This document shows, piece by piece, positions 5,457-12,574 of a stretch of DNA of 16,084 nucleotides. The stretch is from Oscillospiraceae bacterium. GTDB lineage: Bacteria; Bacillota; Clostridia; Oscillospirales; Ruminococcaceae. Both the position numbers and the translations under genes were made by a program. Positions within the stretch are counted from its first letter, which is position 1. Every line of letters starts with the position of its first letter. The stretch spans positions 1 to 16,084 of the forward strand of contig DMMB01000010.1 in assembly GCA_003453215.1 (NCBI GenBank), given 5' to 3'. The notes beneath the pieces are model-generated. The model was not told the DNA's origin. It worked only from the letters and a program-made list of their open reading frames with translations, and did not search any database.

Positions 5457-7594
5457 CAGAACAGGAAAAACTGTTGCAGGCTAAGATCCCTGGCCAGGAA
5501 ACCGGCATAGAGGTCAAGCGGAGCTTTTGCTCCATCTGCGAGCCTTTGTTCCACTGCGGCATCAATGCCTATGTAAAGGATGGCAAGGTGCTTAAGGTGG
5601 AGGGTGTTCCCGGCTATCCCATGAGCAACGGCATGCTGTGCCCCAAGGGCCTGGCCAACCGTGAATTTATGTATCGTGCCGACCGGCTGCAGCACCCTCT
5701 GCGCCGGGTAGGCCCCCGCGGCAGCGGCCAGTTTGAACAAATTACCTGGGAGGAGGCCTATGCCGAGATCGGTCGCCGCCTGCCCCAGATTAAGGAACAG
5801 TACGGCCCGGAATCAGTGGTATTCTTTTCCGGCTATGCCAAGTGGTACCGCTCTTTCCTGCAGAGGCTGGCGCATGATTTTGGTTCCCCCAATTTTGGCA
5901 CCGAATCCAGCACCTGCCACATGGCTACCGTAGAAGCCTGGAAGGATATGACCGGACGCTTCTCGGTGAATGATACCAACCGCTCCGCTACCTTCCTTTG
6001 CTGGGCGGCCAATCCCTACTACTCCAAATATGTTCAGCTGAAGGGCCTGTATGCCGCTAAGGAACGCGGGATGAAGATTGTTGTCATCGATCCCCGTGTG
6101 ACTCCCATGAGTACCAAGTTGGCAGATTTGCACCTGCAGATTCGCCCCGGTACCGATGCTGTCCTGGCCTTTGGCATGGCAAAAATCATCATTGATAATG
6201 ATTGGATCGACCACGACTATGTGGAAAACCATGTTTACGGCTATGAGGCTTACAAGGCTTATGTACAGCAGTTCCCGCTGGAGCGTGTCGCCAAGATCAC
6301 CGGACTGGATCCCGATGATATCTACCGTGCCACCGAGATGTACGCTACCAATAAGCCTTCTTCCATCAGCCAAAGCGGTGCGCCCATTGTGCACCACCGC
6401 AATGGCTATCAAACCTTCAAGGCCATTATGTCGCTTTCTGCCATCACCGGAAACTTTGATACCGAGGGCGGCAATATCCCGGCGGGCGAGACTTACTCTC
6501 ACCAGTGGGCCAACTTTGATACCCGGGAACATGAGTTCATCCACGCCAATACCCCGGATAATGTAAACCGTCGCATCGGCTATGACCGGTTCCCACTGTG
6601 GAACTGCTTTATTCCGGAAGCGCAGATGACCGATTTCCACCGTCATGTGCTTACTGGGGACCCTTATCCCATCAAGGCCATCATGGCCTTCGGCCTTAAT
6701 CACCGGATGTTCCCGGAACCGCATAAAATCCTGGAAGCGCTGGATACCATGGACTTTGTGGTCAGCTCCGAACTCTTTATGACCGAGACCTGCAAGCATG
6801 CTGATATCGTGCTGCCGGTATGCACTTCGCTGGAACGGGAAGAATTTAAGGTTTATCCCGGTGGCTTTGCCACCTACATCAAGCCTGTTGTCCCACCGGT
6901 AGGGGAGTCCCGCCCCGATTCCACCATCATCTCCGATTTGGTGGGTGTACTGGGACTGGATGACCCGCTGCTGGCTTCTGGTTACCGCAAATGTGTGGAC
7001 TGGATGCTGCAGGATCTCCACTTTACCGTGGAGGACTGCCTGGCGGCCGATCTGCCCATCCGAGTACCAGATTTTAAGCCCTATGTGGGCCGGGAGTATA
7101 CCAACCGTGGCTACGATACCCCCACCGGCAAGTTTGAGCTTTCCTCCTATACCGTGGAGCAGTTGAACTGCGGCTTTTCTCCCATTCCGGATTATGAGGA
7201 TCCCTACGATCCGGAGCAGACCGGGGATTATCCGTTTACTCTCTCGGTTGGCGCACGGCTGCCATTTGTGCTGCATAGCCGCTTGCACGATGTCCCATGG
7301 ACCCGCAGTCTGCGGCCGGACCCTATGGTGGATATGAATGAGGATGACGCCGCGGCTATGGGTATTGAGTTGAATGACTGGGTGTGGGTGGAAAATGAGA
7401 CCGGTCGGATCCATGTTCGCGCCAACCCCAGCAGTAAGATGATGCCCGGGATGCTCCAGATCTACCACGGTTACAAAGAAGCTGACGCTAATGAACTGGT
7501 TCCGGAAGCCCATCTGGATGAGTATTCCGGCTATCCCGGCTATAACTGTGTCCGCTGCCGGATCATCAGAGATGAGGAGGTGTCCCATTCATGA
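5453..7594 (+). CDS. Molybdopterin (Mo-bisPGD) oxidoreductase, catalytic subunit, cytoplasmic
   Basis: Catalytic subunit of the DMSO-reductase/formate-dehydrogenase superfamily, 713 residues. An N-terminal [4Fe-4S] site is formed by Cys26, Cys29, Cys35 and Cys63, followed by CPKG. The cofactor-binding core follows (AWKDMTGRF, VVIDPRVTPMSTKLADLHLQ, RPGTDAVLAFGMAKI), then HADIVLPVCTSLEREE in the middle and a C-terminal pterin-binding domain starting near TPTGKFELSS. Cys155 in ESSTCHMAT is the likely Mo ligand; no in-frame TGA suggests selenocysteine. There is no twin-arginine signal, so it acts in the cytoplasm. The cluster spacing Cx2Cx5Cx27C is wider than the common Cx2Cx3C. GGGAGGG at 5438-5444 supports ATG 5453. 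Reaction unknown: reduction, dehydroxylation or dehydrogenation of the imported acid are all possible. Confidence 0.9.
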   Translation: MTEQEKLLQAKIPGQETGIEVKRSFCSICEPLFHCGINAYVKDGKVLKVEGVPGYPMSNGMLCPKGLANREFMYRADRLQHPLRRVGPRGSGQFEQITWEEAYAEIGRRLPQIKEQYGPESVVFFSGYAKWYRSFLQRLAHDFGSPNFGTESSTCHMATVEAWKDMTGRFSVNDTNRSATFLCWAANPYYSKYVQLKGLYAAKERGMKIVVIDPRVTPMSTKLADLHLQIRPGTDAVLAFGMAKIIIDNDWIDHDYVENHVYGYEAYKAYVQQFPLERVAKITGLDPDDIYRATEMYATNKPSSISQSGAPIVHHRNGYQTFKAIMSLSAITGNFDTEGGNIPAGETYSHQWANFDTREHEFIHANTPDNVNRRIGYDRFPLWNCFIPEAQMTDFHRHVLTGDPYPIKAIMAFGLNHRMFPEPHKILEALDTMDFVVSSELFMTETCKHADIVLPVCTSLEREEFKVYPGGFATYIKPVVPPVGESRPDSTIISDLVGVLGLDDPLLASGYRKCVDWMLQDLHFTVEDCLAADLPIRVPDFKPYVGREYTNRGYDTPTGKFELSSYTVEQLNCGFSPIPDYEDPYDPEQTGDYPFTLSVGARLPFVLHSRLHDVPWTRSLRPDPMVDMNEDDAAAMGIELNDWVWVENETGRIHVRANPSSKMMPGMLQIYHGYKEADANELVPEAHLDEYSGYPGYNCVRCRIIRDEEVSHS

Positions 7595-8043
7595 AGATGA
7601 AACTGGTACTGGATGTGGATAAATGCTGTGCCTGCGGCGCTTGCGCCGTGGCCTGTATGGATCAGAACGATATCGACATCGCCCATATGACACCATTTCG
7701 CCGGGTGGCCGATTTTGAACTGAATGGGGAATACCTCTATACCTCTGTTTCTTGCATGCACTGTGATGACGCTCCCTGCATTCAAGGCTGCCCGGTGGGC
7801 GTCCTGCGCAAGGACCCTGTCACCAACCTGACCGTCTACGATAACACCAACTGCATCGGCTGCCACAGCTGCGCTATGGCTTGTCCGGTGGGTGCGCCGT
7901 CTTTCGATTCGCACAATAAGATGGTCAAGTGTAATGGCTGTATTGTGCGCCAACAGCATGGCATGCAGCCGGCCTGTGTGCTGGTGTGCCCCACCGGCGC
8001 TTTGAAAATGGTGGATGTGGAAGCGGAAGATACGAAAAACTAA
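7591..8043 (+). CDS. 4Fe-4S ferredoxin-type electron-transfer subunit (DmsB/PhsB family)
   Basis: A 150-residue iron-sulfur subunit that would carry electrons between the Mo enzyme and the flavoprotein. Four cysteine sets are complete: 12-15-18-22, 55-58-63-67, 88-91-94-98 and 114-117-129-133, giving four [4Fe-4S] clusters as in DmsB, PhsB and HydN-like proteins. It starts at ATG 7591, overlapping the Mo-enzyme stop in ATGA, with GAGGAGG at 7574-7580. It is shorter than typical DmsB (about 200) and has no membrane segment or signal. No NrfD/DmsC-type membrane anchor gene follows; a terminator comes 30 nt after the stop. This supports a soluble three-subunit complex with the flavoprotein. Confidence 0.92.
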   Translation: MKMKLVLDVDKCCACGACAVACMDQNDIDIAHMTPFRRVADFELNGEYLYTSVSCMHCDDAPCIQGCPVGVLRKDPVTNLTVYDNTNCIGCHSCAMACPVGAPSFDSHNKMVKCNGCIVRQQHGMQPACVLVCPTGALKMVDVEAEDTKN

Positions 8044-8072
8044 AATGCATTCTCCTCCTTGAACCCTAAAAG

Positions 8073-8120
8073 CGATCCCCCGCTGGGTACAGTACCCGGC
8101 GGGGGATCGTGTATTTTATT
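8073..8120. terminator. Bidirectional terminator between convergent operons
   Basis: An 11-bp stem CGATCCCCCGC (8073-8083) with its complement at 8099-8109 encloses a further GGGTAC/GTACCC pairing. T-rich sequence follows on the plus side (TATTTTATT, 8112-8120) and a shorter T run on the minus side. It separates the Mo-enzyme operon from the iclR end. Confidence 0.8.
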
Positions 8121-8123
8121 GTC

Positions 8124-8879
8124 TTAGTGGAACTGGGCGTTGCGGATAGTGTTTGTTACATCGGAGATGAACTTCTCATTGTTCAGGGTATCAAAGTGTT
8201 CCGGCTTGGTGGAAAAATTCAGCGCCCCCAGCACCCGATTATCCTGACTGATGACTGGAATGGAGATGCAGGCCACAAAATCATACAGTTCACTGATGAC
8301 AATGCCATACCCACGCTCCCTTGTCTGGCGAATCTGCTTCAGCAGTTCATCGGGGTCAATGACGGTATTGGCGGTATAGGGCACCAGGTTGTGGCTGCGC
8401 ACCCAGGTCTCCAGCGTTTCATCATCCAGCTGGGAAAGGAACAGTTTTCCGGCGGCGGTGCAGTAGGCGGGAAGTACCGTGCCAGGCAGGGCGTATTTAT
8501 CATTGTATACAATAAACTGTCCTACCGTGGCCAGGTGCAGGATGGATTCCTCGTACAGCACCGAAAGGCCTACCTGGCAGTTTTTCTGCTGCGCAAAGTA
8601 GTTCATAAAGGGCAGAACCTGCTCGATGAGACCATCGTGCATCATGGAGTAGCTGGAAAGTTCCAACAGTTTATAGGTCAGGGAGTACTGCTTATTTTTC
8701 TCCTGCTGGATGTAACCATCCGCTTTAAGTGCCTGCAGGATGCGGTGCACGGAAGGGGAAGAGATCCCCAGTTCCTGAGAAAGCTCCTGGATAGATACCC
8801 GCTTTTTCTGTCGGCTCATATATTCCAGTATAGAGAGTGCCTTTGTTAGTACATTGCTGTTTTTTTCCTCAGTTGCCAT
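8124..8879 (-). CDS. IclR-family transcriptional regulator
   Basis: A 251-residue regulator with an N-terminal winged helix-turn-helix (about 10-60, including SIQELSQELGISSPSVHRIL) and a C-terminal effector domain. Hallmarks of the latter are AYCTAAGKLFLSQL and, near the end, ISIPVISQDNRVLGALNFST. IclR proteins commonly sense small organic or aromatic acids and control their uptake and breakdown. I chose ATG 8879 (MATEEK), which overlaps the mobAB stop by 11 bp and has AAGGGA upstream. An upstream ATG at 8918 would add 13 residues without a better ribosome binding site. It is the last gene of the moeA-mobAB-iclR unit and converges on the Mo-enzyme operon, so it may link cofactor supply with that operon. 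The palindrome at 1056-1077 is a candidate target, not shown. Confidence 0.9.
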   Translation of the reverse strand: MATEEKNSNVLTKALSILEYMSRQKKRVSIQELSQELGISSPSVHRILQALKADGYIQQEKNKQYSLTYKLLELSSYSMMHDGLIEQVLPFMNYFAQQKNCQVGLSVLYEESILHLATVGQFIVYNDKYALPGTVLPAYCTAAGKLFLSQLDDETLETWVRSHNLVPYTANTVIDPDELLKQIRQTRERGYGIVISELYDFVACISIPVISQDNRVLGALNFSTKPEHFDTLNNEKFISDVTNTIRNAQFH

Positions 8880-9966
8880 CGTTTCCCTTTTTATCCTTTC
8901 CAAACTCATCATGTTCACCGCTCGGAGGTACCAGGTGCAGGGTTTCCTGTATCATCCGGGCGATCCCCTCCACATCATTGCGGGTATAGTGCGGCAGGCC
9001 GCCCTCCCATCCCCAGTCGGAGATCAGCGCCATCGGCTCCCGGGAAACACTGGGCTCGCCCTCCATAAGAATCTCTGCCTTAGGCCATCGGCTGTCCTTA
9101 AAGCCCTCCAGCAGCACCAGGTTGGCATTTTGCAGGGCAGCTTCTATTAATTGATCCGCACGATAAACATTTTTTTCATTATACGCCAAAATTTCCCGAT
9201 TGTAAACCATCACCGGATTAGCCCCGGCCTTTCGCAGCCGCCAGCTATCGGTACCGGGCACATCCGGTTCAAAGCTGTGTCCATCGTGCTTGATTCCGGC
9301 TACACGGTAGCCCATTCCGCTAAAGTGCTGAATGAGTTTTTCGCACAGTGTGGTTTTGCCGGTATTATGCAGCCCGCTAATGGCAAAAACTGGCGGTTGG
9401 AAGATGGTATAGTAGTCCTGCCAGGTATTGACATTTGCCATCATACGGTCTGGAAAGACTGTATATTGCAGTTCCAGCACATGGCCGCCCGTCGCTGCAA
9501 AGCTTTCCGCCATCTTCAGATGGTTCTGTGCCAGCATGGCCTCCAGTGCGGGCAGGGCTGCCTTGGTGTAGATGCCGCACAGATAGTGTGTTCGTCCATC
9601 CCGGCTACGCAGGCACCAGGCCGGCCACCCGCTATCCAAGAAGGATAGGAGATAATCTCCCAGCTCCGCCCGGTAACAGGCCAGATCACAGCTCAGTACC
9701 AGCAGAGCCTCACTGCGGCACTGGCGCAGGGCACTTACAATGCCGCCCAACGGCCCGCATTCTGGGGTATCATCGGCAATGCGCCAAAAACCTTCCACCG
9801 GCAGGTCTATGGGGGAAGAGAGGATCTTTTCCGGGAAGGCGACGCACTGTTCGGCGATGCGTCGGATCATAGGGACACCATCGTATTCCAGCAGGGCCTT
9901 GTTTTGGCCCAGGCGGCTACTCTTGCCGCCGGCCAGCAGCAGTACACCGCAGCATGTATTACGCAA
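8869..9966 (-). CDS. mobAB: MobA-MobB fusion: molybdenum cofactor guanylyltransferase with GTP-binding adaptor
   Basis: Fusion protein for the last step of Mo-bisPGD synthesis, which the Mo enzyme of this locus needs. The N-terminal MobA half has the nucleotide-binding LLLAGGKSSRLG and a conserved LSCDLA acidic site. The C-terminal MobB half begins near residue 192 with the P-loop GLHNTGKTT (about 198-206), then GIKHDGHSF and TDSWRLRKAG, typical of MobB. The frame extends to ATG 9993. However, GGAGG at 9977-9981 followed 10 nt later by TTG 9966 makes TTG the more likely start (365 residues), overlapping moeA by 8 bp rather than 35. MobA and MobB are separate in many bacteria; fusions are known in Clostridia. 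Confidence 0.9.
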   Translation of the reverse strand: MRNTCCGVLLLAGGKSSRLGQNKALLEYDGVPMIRRIAEQCVAFPEKILSSPIDLPVEGFWRIADDTPECGPLGGIVSALRQCRSEALLVLSCDLACYRAELGDYLLSFLDSGWPAWCLRSRDGRTHYLCGIYTKAALPALEAMLAQNHLKMAESFAATGGHVLELQYTVFPDRMMANVNTWQDYYTIFQPPVFAISGLHNTGKTTLCEKLIQHFSGMGYRVAGIKHDGHSFEPDVPGTDSWRLRKAGANPVMVYNREILAYNEKNVYRADQLIEAALQNANLVLLEGFKDSRWPKAEILMEGEPSVSREPMALISDWGWEGGLPHYTRNDVEGIARMIQETLHLVPPSGEHDEFGKDKKGNDGN

Positions 9967-11128
9967 AGTAAACGACCTCCACCATCTCATCATCGGTCAG
10001 TGCCGGGCAGTTTTCCGGCACATCTATCATACAGTTGCAGCCCGCCAGTCCGTACAGAGAACCGGAAGCATGGCTGCATACCGGCAGTGTCACAGTATCT
10101 CCCTGCGCCATGGCCCGCAGGAAGCGCCGGCGCTTATTGGCTTTGGAAAAGCTCCCCCGCAGCCGCAGGGTGGCCCGGCGGGGGATACATTGCTCCAACC
10201 CAGCCAGGTGCAGTAGGGCGGGCAGGCACAGCAGTTCAAAGGTCGCGACTGCCGCAAATGGATTTCCGGAAAGGGAGAAAATAGGCTTGCCTCCAGTCAG
10301 TCCGGCTGCCATATGCCCGCCCGGCTTCATGATAACATGGTCAAACAGCAGTGGTTCGGCCATTTGGGAGAGCAATTCCGGCATCAGGTCGGTACTGCCT
10401 ACCGCACCGCCGCCGATGGTAACCACTGCGTCACAGCTTTTCAGGGCATTATCTATCACCTGCCGCAGTTTGGCCATCTCATCCCGGCATAGATGGTATT
10501 CGGTTACAAAGTTCAAGCAGCCAAGCCGGGCAGTCAGCATCGGCCCGTTGCAGTCATATACCTCATTTTTCCCCAGGGGTTCTCCTGGTTGCCGCAATTC
10601 ATCCCCGATGGAGATAACGGCTACTCGGGGACTGTGCCGCACCATTATTTCAGCGGCACCATCAGCTGCCAGCAGGCCTATATGTGCTGGGATAATGTGT
10701 TCACCAGCTTTCAGCAGGCAGGTACCGGCAGCCATCTCACCGCCGCACTGGCATACATTCTGCCCGGCCTTTGGAGCAAAGCGTAGCTGTCCCTTGCCAG
10801 CAGTTACCGTAACGGCTTCCTGCTGGATCATGCAGTCCGCGCCTTCCGGCATCAGCCCGCCTGTCGTAATGGGCATAGCATGTCCCGGCAGCAGGGCCTC
10901 TGTGGGAGATTGCAGTGAAAGGGTCAGTTCCTCAGTCAGGTCGGTGCTGCACAGGGCATAGCCATCCATGGCGCTGCGGTTAAAAGGTGGTTGAGGCAGT
11001 CGGGCCAGCACAGTGTGTGCGGAGATGCGTCCGCACGCCAGGCCAAGAGGCAGTCGCTCCACGGCTTCGATGGGGTGAATTGCCTGTAAGAGCAGAGTAA
11101 GGGCTTGTTCCACGGGAATGGGGGTCAT
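9959..11128 (-). CDS. moeA: MoeA, molybdopterin molybdenumtransferase
   Basis: Inserts molybdate into adenylylated molybdopterin, giving the active cofactor; cytoplasmic. The 389-residue length fits MoeA (about 400). Visible motifs are PPFNRSAMDGYAL (47-59), TTGGLMPEGADCMIQQE, the MPT-binding core AVISIGDELRQPGEPLG...YDCNGPML, VVTIGGGAVGSTD and SLSGNPFAA. The usual GGVSVGDxD is here GGGAVGSTD, and the usual LPGNPxS is LSGNPFA; both are mild variants in otherwise conserved positions. AAGGAG lies 6 nt before the ATG. It is the first gene after a structured leader with its own terminator, so its expression is probably controlled by premature termination. Confidence 0.93.
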   Translation of the reverse strand: MTPIPVEQALTLLLQAIHPIEAVERLPLGLACGRISAHTVLARLPQPPFNRSAMDGYALCSTDLTEELTLSLQSPTEALLPGHAMPITTGGLMPEGADCMIQQEAVTVTAGKGQLRFAPKAGQNVCQCGGEMAAGTCLLKAGEHIIPAHIGLLAADGAAEIMVRHSPRVAVISIGDELRQPGEPLGKNEVYDCNGPMLTARLGCLNFVTEYHLCRDEMAKLRQVIDNALKSCDAVVTIGGGAVGSTDLMPELLSQMAEPLLFDHVIMKPGGHMAAGLTGGKPIFSLSGNPFAAVATFELLCLPALLHLAGLEQCIPRRATLRLRGSFSKANKRRRFLRAMAQGDTVTLPVCSHASGSLYGLAGCNCMIDVPENCPALTDDEMVEVVYFA

Positions 11129-11171
11129 AGGGGTCTCCTTTCTATTTTAACAGCAGAAAACTAAAAGCAGC

Positions 11172-11202
11172 AAAAAATAAATGGGCCTGTATTACCAGGC
11201 CC
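11172..11202 (-). terminator. Terminator at the end of the moeA leader
   Basis: On the minus strand GGGCCTG (11202-11196) pairs with CAGGCCC (11189-11183) around a 6-nt loop and is followed by ATTTATTTTTT. It sits 43 nt before the moeA start, and the 5' side (11202-11200) touches bases that could extend the closing stem of the upstream RNA. That layout fits transcription-attenuation control. Confidence 0.78.
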
Positions 11203-11410
11203 GGAGCACGCCACAGGGAACCGGCACCCCATCGGGGCCGGCATCGTGGTGGGGAAGAGCCTTTTTTCAAAAGTGGGACGGAAGGCTGCCGGATTTCTCC
11301 TGCAACCCGGGATCGCTCAGGTCGATCCGGCGGAGCCGCCCTGCCCGGCAGGGTTTAGGCGGAACTGCTCAAGGTTTTCCTTTAATTTTATTTTGCGGAA
11401 TTAGCATTTC
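11172..11410 (-). ncRNA. Structured leader RNA of moeA, candidate Moco riboswitch
   Basis: Between a consensus promoter and moeA lies about 240 nt of GC-rich RNA, read on the minus strand. Helices I can draw by eye: a closing pairing GAGCA (11366-11370) with TGCTC (11204-11208); hairpin CCCTGC/GCAGGG (11339-11353); GGATCG/CGATCC (11310-11328); a GNRA tetraloop hairpin GGA-GAAA-TCC (11291-11300); CCGGCCCC/GGGG..CCGG (11221-11241); and a final terminator hairpin. The known Moco RNA motif is a multi-stem structure with a GNRA tetraloop that controls molybdenum-cofactor genes, and the gene downstream fits. I cannot align it to the family model, so the class is inferred from context. A free-standing small RNA such as 6S RNA is the alternative. 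Confidence 0.6.
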
Positions 11411-11416
11411 GGCATT

Positions 11417-11445
11417 ATTATATTGTATTTTACCTTTCTTGTCAA
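11417..11445 (-). promoter_or_regulatory. Consensus sigma-A promoter of the moeA operon
   Basis: Minus strand TTGACA (11445-11440), 17-bp spacer, TATAAT (11422-11417): both hexamers match the consensus exactly. The predicted start near 11410 gives a leader of about 280 nt before moeA. Confidence 0.85.
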
Positions 11446-11519
11446 TTCTCTTTGCTGTGTGTTCACCAAAAGAAGGCGGCGTAAATTAGGGCGTGATAAC
11501 ACTTATACACTCTTTGCAT

Positions 11520-11548
11520 TTCACATACTATCCAATCGTTACTAAAAT
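11520..11548 (+). promoter_or_regulatory. Probable promoter of the ATPase/2-oxoacid oxidoreductase genes
   Basis: TTCACA (11520-11525) and TAAAAT (11543-11548) are separated by 17 bp, about 50 bp before the first start codon, facing away from the moeA promoter. A reading with TTGCAT (11514) as -35 is also possible. No clear operator is seen. Confidence 0.45.
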
Positions 11549-11596
11549 GGAAGGTGTAAAAACAGCCATTTATAGAAGAAAGGGGAGCTGGTTTGG

Positions 11597-12313
11597 ATGG
11601 GCTGGAAAGAGTACCTGGAACAGAACTGTGCCAATTACAAAAACTTTGTGCTGCTGGGTGAAGCCGGCAGCGGCAAAAGTGAGATTGCTCTGAACCTCGC
11701 CGCGCACCTGGCTCAGTGCCAGCCGCTACCCGTGCATTTCTTCGATTTGGATATGACAAAGCCCCTGTTCCGCTCTCGTGACTTGGCGGAAGAGATGGAG
11801 ACCTTGGGCGTCCACTTCCACTTTGAAAAGCAGTTCATGGATGCACCGACCCAGGTGGGCGGCGTCAACCGCCTGCTGCGGGATCCAAAATGCTGTGTCG
11901 TCATGGATGTCGGTGGCGATGATATCGGTGCGCGGGCGGTGGGCGGCTATGCTCCGGCCCTCAACCGCGAAAAGACAGCGGTCTATTATATCGTCAATGC
12001 TTACCGTCCTTGGTCCTGCGATATTGAACATATCGATGGCACCCTCAGTAAGATTCTGCAAGTGACTCATCTGCAGTTGCCCAAGCTCCGATTTGTGGCC
12101 AATCCCAATAACGGGTTGTTTACCACCCGGCAGGAGTATGAGGAGGGCTTGGCCAAGACTCGCGAAATGCTGGATCCCTACTGCACTATGGAGTTCGCAG
12201 CCATCTATCAGCCGCTCCACGCCGGAGAAGAGGAGCCCGATGATCTGCCGGTTCTCCCGCTGGAGCTGCATCTCAGGTATCCGTGGCTGCAGGGAGAAAG
12301 TTCCCTGCGCTAA
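11597..12313 (+). CDS. P-loop ATP-binding protein next to the 2-oxoacid oxidoreductase genes, role unknown
   Basis: A 238-residue P-loop NTPase. Walker A GEAGSGKS is at 21-28 and Asp50/Asp52 in FFDLDMTKPLFRSRDLAEEM (48-67), which resembles the post-P-loop acidic segment of MinD/CooC-like ATPases. A Walker-B-like segment VVMDVGGDDIGARAVGG follows at 101-117. I recall similar proteins with a DLDxxNPYFRSR motif near ferredoxin oxidoreductase genes in Clostridia, but know of no assigned function. AGGGGAG upstream supports ATG 11597. It lies 45 bp before the ferredoxin gene on the same strand and probably shares its transcript. A maturation or metal/cluster insertion role for the enzyme would fit; this is inference. 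Confidence 0.8.
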   Translation: MGWKEYLEQNCANYKNFVLLGEAGSGKSEIALNLAAHLAQCQPLPVHFFDLDMTKPLFRSRDLAEEMETLGVHFHFEKQFMDAPTQVGGVNRLLRDPKCCVVMDVGGDDIGARAVGGYAPALNREKTAVYYIVNAYRPWSCDIEHIDGTLSKILQVTHLQLPKLRFVANPNNGLFTTRQEYEEGLAKTREMLDPYCTMEFAAIYQPLHAGEEEPDDLPVLPLELHLRYPWLQGESSLR

Positions 12314-12358
12314 AAGATAAATACTTATCATTTCGTATCCGGAAGGAGGTTTCATGGT

Positions 12359-12559
12359 ATGGCAAAGGTCGTTGTAATTGCCGAGCGGTGCAAAAGCTGC
12401 CAGTATTGCATCAAGTTCTGCCCCAAGAATGTTTTGGCTCTGGGAACTAAGGTAAATTCCAAGGGCTACGAGTATGTGGAGCCGGTCAATGATGACTGCA
12501 TTGGCTGCTGTATGTGCGCGCGCATCTGCCCGGATGGCGCTATCGAAGTATACAAATAA
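12359..12559 (+). CDS. Ferredoxin subunit (2x[4Fe-4S]) of a 2-oxoacid:ferredoxin oxidoreductase
   Basis: A 66-residue ferredoxin with two full cysteine sets, Cys11-14-17-21 and Cys47-50-53-57, each followed by Pro, binding two [4Fe-4S] clusters. It corresponds to the small delta/D subunit of Kor/Vor-type oxidoreductases and takes electrons from the TPP-containing subunits encoded just downstream. GGAAGGAGG (12341-12349) lies 9 nt before ATG 12359. A nearer ATG at 12354 is out of frame and stops after seven codons. The alpha gene follows after 15 bp. Confidence 0.92.
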   Translation: MAKVVVIAERCKSCQYCIKFCPKNVLALGTKVNSKGYEYVEPVNDDCIGCCMCARICPDGAIEVYK

Positions 12560-12574
12560 AAGGAGACTAAAGCT

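Noticed and set aside
5813..7588. Minus-strand open frame of 591 codons opposite the Mo enzyme
   Set aside because: It mirrors the plus-strand coding gene, which has complete motifs and operon overlaps; the mirror protein shows no recognisable domain and arises from codon bias.
5453..7594. Possible selenocysteine-containing formate dehydrogenase
   Set aside because: The frame has no internal TGA; the expected Mo-ligand position is Cys155, and the surrounding motif is not that of formate dehydrogenase.
11160..11410. Cobalamin, FMN, TPP, SAM or SRP RNA identity for the moeA leader
   Set aside because: None of their short conserved boxes that I know (such as the B12 box or GGUCCGGAAGGAAGCAGCA of SRP RNA) is present.
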